From a virus, in IMG/VR virus record IMGVR_UViG_3300025694_000034, positions 1 to 24,730 of that record: a DNA stretch of 24,730 nucleotides; one strand, given 5' to 3'. A program made the translations under genes and the position numbers. The notes beneath the pieces were generated by a model. It was not told where the DNA came from. It ran no database searches and worked only from the letters and a program-made list of their open reading frames with translations. Below, one piece after another: positions 21,200-24,730 of this stretch; positions within the stretch are counted from its first letter, which is position 1, and every line of letters starts with the position of its first letter.

Positions 21200-21214
21200 G
21201 ATAAACTATTTCTA
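21200..21214 (+). promoter_or_regulatory. Candidate late promoter upstream of scaffold
   Basis: GATAAACTATTTCTA lies just ahead of AGGAG and the start at 21227. It shares the ATAAA..CTATTT pattern with the elements at 4855 and 18145. The short distance to the start codon would leave little or no untranslated leader, which weakens the call. Confidence 0.25.
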
Positions 21215-21226
21215 GGAGAAATCTGA

Positions 21227-22429
21227 ATGTCTTCAATGTTAGAACAAGCGATTATTGATGCTACCACACTTCGCGAAGCAGCACTTAAAAGTGCGGAACA
21301 GGCCATCATTGAAAAATATGCCCCTCAAATAAAAGATGCCGTTGAGCACCTATTAGAAAATAATGACCCACAACCCTCAATGGCTGTCGGATCATTTGTA
21401 AAGCACCTTGAATCTAATCAAACTGGACATATACGATCAATTGATGAAGATGGATATCAAGTCGAAGGCGTAGATGGCCAAGTTTTCTTGGCAGAAGCAG
21501 ACGAGCTAGAAGAAACCGAAGTGCTTCAAGAAGAAGAAATGGGTGGAAATATTGCCTCTGTTGCAACATCTCAAGCCGTTGAAGCACCAATAGCTTCCGC
21601 TCCTGCTAGTGTCGTAGACCCTAACGCAGAAGCAGAACTCTCAATGGAGTTTGAATTTGATCCGTCCGATTTTGAAATTGATCTCGGAAGTATTCAACAA
21701 CAAGCTCAAGCAGATCCAGACTCATCAGGAGAAACCCCAATTTCTACTTCTGAATTATTAGATGATCTCACTAATGAGCCAGAAATTGAAACTGATGAGA
21801 ATACAATTGATGCTGAACTAGAATTACAAGAAGTTGTTGATCTTGTCTCTGAAATTCTCGCCGAAGAGGAAGAAGTGATTGAAGAAGAACTAGTTGTAGA
21901 TACAAGCCAACAAAAGCATGGTTGGACAGTTACAGATGTAGGAACACGCACCTACGACCAAGAATTAAGTCTTGCAAGATTGCAAGGGACAGAAGCCAAG
22001 AAGGAAAATGAACTCCTTAACAAAGCCCTTGAAGATATCAAAGAGACAATGAATAATAATAAAAAAGATACTTTACAAATCATTGATGTTGTAAAGCAAC
22101 TAAAAGAAAAACTCGATGAGACCCTTATTTCTAATGCTCGTCTTGTTTATATGAATAAAACTTTAAGCGATGCCTCCCTGAATGAGCGACAAAAACATAA
22201 AATTGTTGAAGCCATCGCAACGGCAAACTCAGCCGAAGAAGCTAAGACTCTACATGAGACTCTAACTGCTACAGTGGGATCAAGTTCTAAAACTGCTCCA
22301 AAATCACTAAGCGAGTCTGTAAATAGAAAATCTAATCTTTCTTCGATGATGCCTAGGCGAAATGATAATGTGGTTACCGAGTCCCTGTCATTTGCTGATA
22401 GAATGAAAAAACTCGCTGGTATTAATTAA
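21227..22429 (+). CDS. 22: Prohead core scaffold protein (gp22-like)
   Basis: This 400-residue protein is strongly acidic and helical, with a Glu-rich centre (SEILAEEEEVIEEELVVD) and a C-terminus LSFADRMKKLAGIN, an end typical of T4-like gp22 proteins. In T4, gp22 builds the assembly core on which the capsid forms and is then degraded by gp21. Many Ile/Leu-x-Glu sites here would allow that. Residues about 53-92 (GSFVKHLESNQTGHIRSIDE...GYQVEG) look like a small beta-barrel insert, unusual in a scaffold. It is longer than T4 gp22 (269 residues). The gene lies directly upstream of the capsid gene, as in T4. Confidence 0.8.
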   Translation: MSSMLEQAIIDATTLREAALKSAEQAIIEKYAPQIKDAVEHLLENNDPQPSMAVGSFVKHLESNQTGHIRSIDEDGYQVEGVDGQVFLAEADELEETEVLQEEEMGGNIASVATSQAVEAPIASAPASVVDPNAEAELSMEFEFDPSDFEIDLGSIQQQAQADPDSSGETPISTSELLDDLTNEPEIETDENTIDAELELQEVVDLVSEILAEEEEVIEEELVVDTSQQKHGWTVTDVGTRTYDQELSLARLQGTEAKKENELLNKALEDIKETMNNNKKDTLQIIDVVKQLKEKLDETLISNARLVYMNKTLSDASLNERQKHKIVEAIATANSAEEAKTLHETLTATVGSSSKTAPKSLSESVNRKSNLSSMMPRRNDNVVTESLSFADRMKKLAGIN

Positions 22430-22453
22430 AACATTTTTGGAGGTATTAAAAAA

Positions 22454-24208
22454 ATGTCTATTATAGAATCTCTAACAGAGGGTATGGTCCAACGCGATAT
22501 GGCGAAAGAAGGTGCCGCTCTCTTAAACAAATGGAGCCAAACAGGACTTCTTGAAGGATTGGAAACAGATCACTCAAGAACGACTATGGCTCGATTGCTT
22601 GAAAACCAAGCCAAGGAACTTCTTCGTGAAGCTTCTACAATGGCTTCTGGGGATGTAGAAGGTTTTGCTTCTGTCGCATTTCCTATCGTTCGTCGCGTAT
22701 TCGCCGGACTTATTGCTAATGATCTTGTAAGTGTTCAACCGATGTCTTTGCCATCTGGTTTGATCTTCTTCCTTGACTTTACAACATCAGCAGATGGTGC
22801 TGGTCTTCCAAGACTTGGATATCCAACTCCTGCTAGTTCACTCTATGGTGGTGGACGAATTGCTGCTCAAATTACCGGTGGTGTAATTTTGACTGGTCAA
22901 GATGCTGAACGCGGTCCTTACGCGCTCAACAACGGTTATTCATCTCCTACAGCAAGTATTGCTATTACAACAACACTTGTTGGTTCAGGTACTGTTGGTG
23001 AAGGTGGAACTTCTATTTTCGCATCACCACAGAAAGGCGCACTTGGTGGCACTGATTATGACAACATTACTCTTCTTGATTTTGATGTTGACCTTGTAAG
23101 TGGTTCTGCTTGGGCCGCTGCTACAGTTCCAAAATCACTACTTACAACTGGTCAATTCAATTTTGATGATTATATAACCATCTCTATGACTGGTTCTGGT
23201 GGAGCTACTGACGGTGCTCTTGTTCGACGATTAACTCGCGAAGATCCTTATAATTCTGCTAATGTACTTTTCATCTTGGGTGCTACTGGATCAGAAAACG
23301 CAACAGCCATGGCAACTGAGCTTGATGCTACAACTGCTGCTAACGCTGCTATCACTGATAACTTTACCAATGGTGGATCTGTTGGTTCTATTATTGGAAC
23401 AGACACATGGGGATTAGAAAACAATCCTAACATTCCAGAAATCGACATCAAAGTTGATTCTGTAGCAATCACTGCTGTAACTAAGAAATTGAAAGCAAAG
23501 TGGACCCCTGAATTGGGTCAAGACTTGAATGCTTACCATAACTTGGATGCTGAAGTGGAATTGACTTCAATTCTTTCTGAGCAAATTGCTCTTGAGATTG
23601 ATCAAGAAATCCTTGAAGATCTTATTCGTGGTGCTGAAGCTGGTGTTTATTACTGGTCTCGTTCACCGGGTCTTTTCGTTAATCGTACTACTGGTATTGA
23701 AGTTGGAGCTTCTTCTGCTGCTCCTGATTTCACTGGTACCGTATCAGAATGGTATGAAACCCTTCTTGAAACGATTAATGATATCTCAGCCCAAATCCAT
23801 CGTAAGACACTTCGTGGCGCTGCTAACTTTGTAGTTTGTGGACCAGAAGTTGCTAACATTATGGAATTCACCACTGGTTTCCGAGCCAATGTAACTGCTG
23901 ACGCAGACAAAGGTGACATCGGCGCTGTTAAGGTTGGATCTCTTTCAAGAAAGTTTGATGTATATGTTGATCCATACTTCCCACGGAACCTTGTTCTCGT
24001 AGGTCGTCGTGGTAATTCATTCCTCGAAAGTGGATATGTATATGCTCCGTATGTACCTCTCCAAGTGACACCTACCATCTTCGGCCCAGAAGACTTCGTT
24101 CCTCGCAAAGGCGTAATGACTCGCTATGCGAAGAAAATGGTTCGTCCTGACATGTACGGTCTTGTTATCGTTCGTGGACTTCTTGGTGAGTCTGGTTCTT
24201 CTGTCTAG
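22454..24208 (+). CDS. 23: Major capsid protein (gp23-like)
   Basis: This 584-residue HK97-fold capsid protein is close to T4 gp23 in several blocks: IVRRVFAGLIANDLVSVQPM, LKAKWTPELGQDLNAYHNLDAEVELTSIL with LEIDQEILEDLI, and FDVYVDPYFPRNLVLVGRRG followed by SGYVYAPYVPLQ. Residues 57-60 read L-R-E then A, a good gp21 cleavage site, so about 59 residues would be removed on maturation. Residues about 150-330 form a Thr/Ser/Gly-rich stretch that probably holds the surface insertion domain and explains its extra length over T4 gp23 (521). A GGAGG site precedes the start. A strong terminator follows. Confidence 0.95.
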   Translation: MSIIESLTEGMVQRDMAKEGAALLNKWSQTGLLEGLETDHSRTTMARLLENQAKELLREASTMASGDVEGFASVAFPIVRRVFAGLIANDLVSVQPMSLPSGLIFFLDFTTSADGAGLPRLGYPTPASSLYGGGRIAAQITGGVILTGQDAERGPYALNNGYSSPTASIAITTTLVGSGTVGEGGTSIFASPQKGALGGTDYDNITLLDFDVDLVSGSAWAAATVPKSLLTTGQFNFDDYITISMTGSGGATDGALVRRLTREDPYNSANVLFILGATGSENATAMATELDATTAANAAITDNFTNGGSVGSIIGTDTWGLENNPNIPEIDIKVDSVAITAVTKKLKAKWTPELGQDLNAYHNLDAEVELTSILSEQIALEIDQEILEDLIRGAEAGVYYWSRSPGLFVNRTTGIEVGASSAAPDFTGTVSEWYETLLETINDISAQIHRKTLRGAANFVVCGPEVANIMEFTTGFRANVTADADKGDIGAVKVGSLSRKFDVYVDPYFPRNLVLVGRRGNSFLESGYVYAPYVPLQVTPTIFGPEDFVPRKGVMTRYAKKMVRPDMYGLVIVRGLLGESGSSV

Positions 24209-24234
24209 TATTAGATAGTAACCTTTTTACTACT

Positions 24235-24266
24235 AACCCCTCGGTCTTCGGATCGGGGGGTTTTTT
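24235..24266 (+). terminator. Strong intrinsic terminator after capsid gene
   Basis: AACCCCTCGGTC (24235-24246) pairs over 12 positions (two wobbles) with GATCGGGGGGTT (24251-24262) around a TTCG tetraloop, ending in six T residues (24261-24266). It is the strongest terminator in the window and insulates the highly expressed capsid gene. Confidence 0.93.
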
Positions 24267-24285
24267 ACTTACAAGACATACTAGT

Positions 24286-24306
24286 TATAATGAATCTTGG
24301 GATTCA
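24286..24306 (+). promoter_or_regulatory. TATAAT box followed by inverted repeat
   Basis: TATAAT (24286-24291) is followed at once by TGAATC-TTGG-GATTCA, a six-base inverted repeat (24291-24306), 39 bases before the next start codon. A good -35 box at 17 bases is absent, so promoter activity is uncertain. The inverted repeat may be an operator or a 5' hairpin of the next mRNA. Confidence 0.3.
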
Positions 24307-24344
24307 CAATGTATTTGACATGATTATAAACGGAGGGTTAAAAC

Positions 24345-24730
24345 ATGGGAAGTAGAAGAATAGGTCTTGCGAGAACGCAAGCATTGATACAACAATTAAA
24401 AAGAGAACTACAAATGAATGGTTCTAAATTTGTAGGAGAAAAAGAAAAGATAGTAGCGACCGCAGCGGCAAAGACATTAACTGCGGCTGATAGTGGGGCA
24501 ACAATTGTTTGGTCTCATGATGCCGGTACAGGATTTAATATAACATTACCAAAATGCGCTACTGGTTTACGCTTTACCGTAAGATTTGAAATAGGAACAG
24601 CCATAGCTGGACATCATATCACGGTTGGTGATGCGGGAGATCGTTTTTTTGGAACAGCAACAGTTGTAAGTACAACTAATGATAAACTTGCTGTACAACA
24701 AAAAGCTAAAGCACTTACAGATGCTAAATT
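24345..24730 (+). CDS. Structural-type hypothetical protein (3' truncated by window edge)
   Basis: The start ATG 24345 follows GGAGG, and the frame is open to the window end (128 residues visible). It begins MGSRRIGLARTQALIQQLKREL, a basic helical segment that I recognise from uncharacterised marine T4-like phage proteins, usually near capsid genes. Then comes a beta-rich stretch (LTAADSGATIVWSHDAGTGFNITLP, HHITVGDAGDRFFG), similar in style to the C-terminal domain of the fibre paralogues at 16502-19679. It is probably a virion protein; function unknown. Confidence 0.6.
   Translation, partial: MGSRRIGLARTQALIQQLKRELQMNGSKFVGEKEKIVATAAAKTLTAADSGATIVWSHDAGTGFNITLPKCATGLRFTVRFEIGTAIAGHHITVGDAGDRFFGTATVVSTTNDKLAVQQKAKALTDAK

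Noticed and set aside
24304-24332. TTGACA near 24315 followed by TATAAA as a promoter
   Set aside because: The two boxes are only a few bases apart, far from the needed 16-18.

Overview
The window is a contiguous piece of a tailed, T4-superfamily (myovirus-type) bacteriophage genome. The diagnostic genes are a gp17-type terminase, gp20 portal, gp21 prohead protease, gp22-like scaffold and gp23 major capsid protein, in the T4 order 17-20-21-22-23. All credible genes lie on the + strand. They are tightly packed and commonly joined by TAATG or ATGA start/stop overlaps. No intergenic gap exceeds 140 bases and no tRNA, IS element or CRISPR array is visible. The DNA is AT-rich. Lipoprotein signals and spanin-like membrane proteins point to a Gram-negative host. 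Several hypothetical proteins resemble families I associate with marine T4-like phages, but the exact host cannot be read from this sequence.

Layout. Positions 2-613 hold the 3' end of a TOPRIM-domain primase, followed by a tiny beta-barrel-like protein. Positions 804-1341 form a self-contained cassette: consensus sigma70-type promoter with an embedded palindrome, two short lipoprotein genes, and an intrinsic terminator. Positions 1353-4838 carry thioredoxin and a large protein fusing the Mre11/SbcD-type nuclease (gp47-like) to the Rad50/SbcC-type ATPase (gp46-like). A T4-late-like promoter at 4855 opens the virion region. Positions 4895-9143 hold small proteins: several start with a shared MKLTK..LKQIIKEE peptide, three look like a holin/spanin membrane cassette, and two are cysteine-rich. 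Positions 9143-15459 hold terminase, portal, two conserved head-module proteins, a small membrane protein, a 17-codon micro-ORF, another MKLTK protein and the protease.

From 15459 to 21157, between protease and scaffold genes that are adjacent in T4, the phage carries a small protein, a bS21 ribosomal-protein homologue (15880-16095) and five putative virion proteins. Three of the five share a C-terminal domain, one has a 120-bp repeat array, and two share a GDGS.LT motif. Scaffold and capsid genes follow, then a strong UUCG-loop terminator, and the window ends inside another structural-looking gene.

The most interesting signals are: (1) the shared N-terminal peptide ending in an I-x-E motif like the gp21 cleavage rule, suggesting a capsid-targeting tag on a set of packaged proteins; (2) the phage bS21; (3) the regulated lipoprotein cassette; (4) the fused nuclease-ATPase; (5) the micro-ORF with its hairpins; and (6) the inserted fibre/decoration module.
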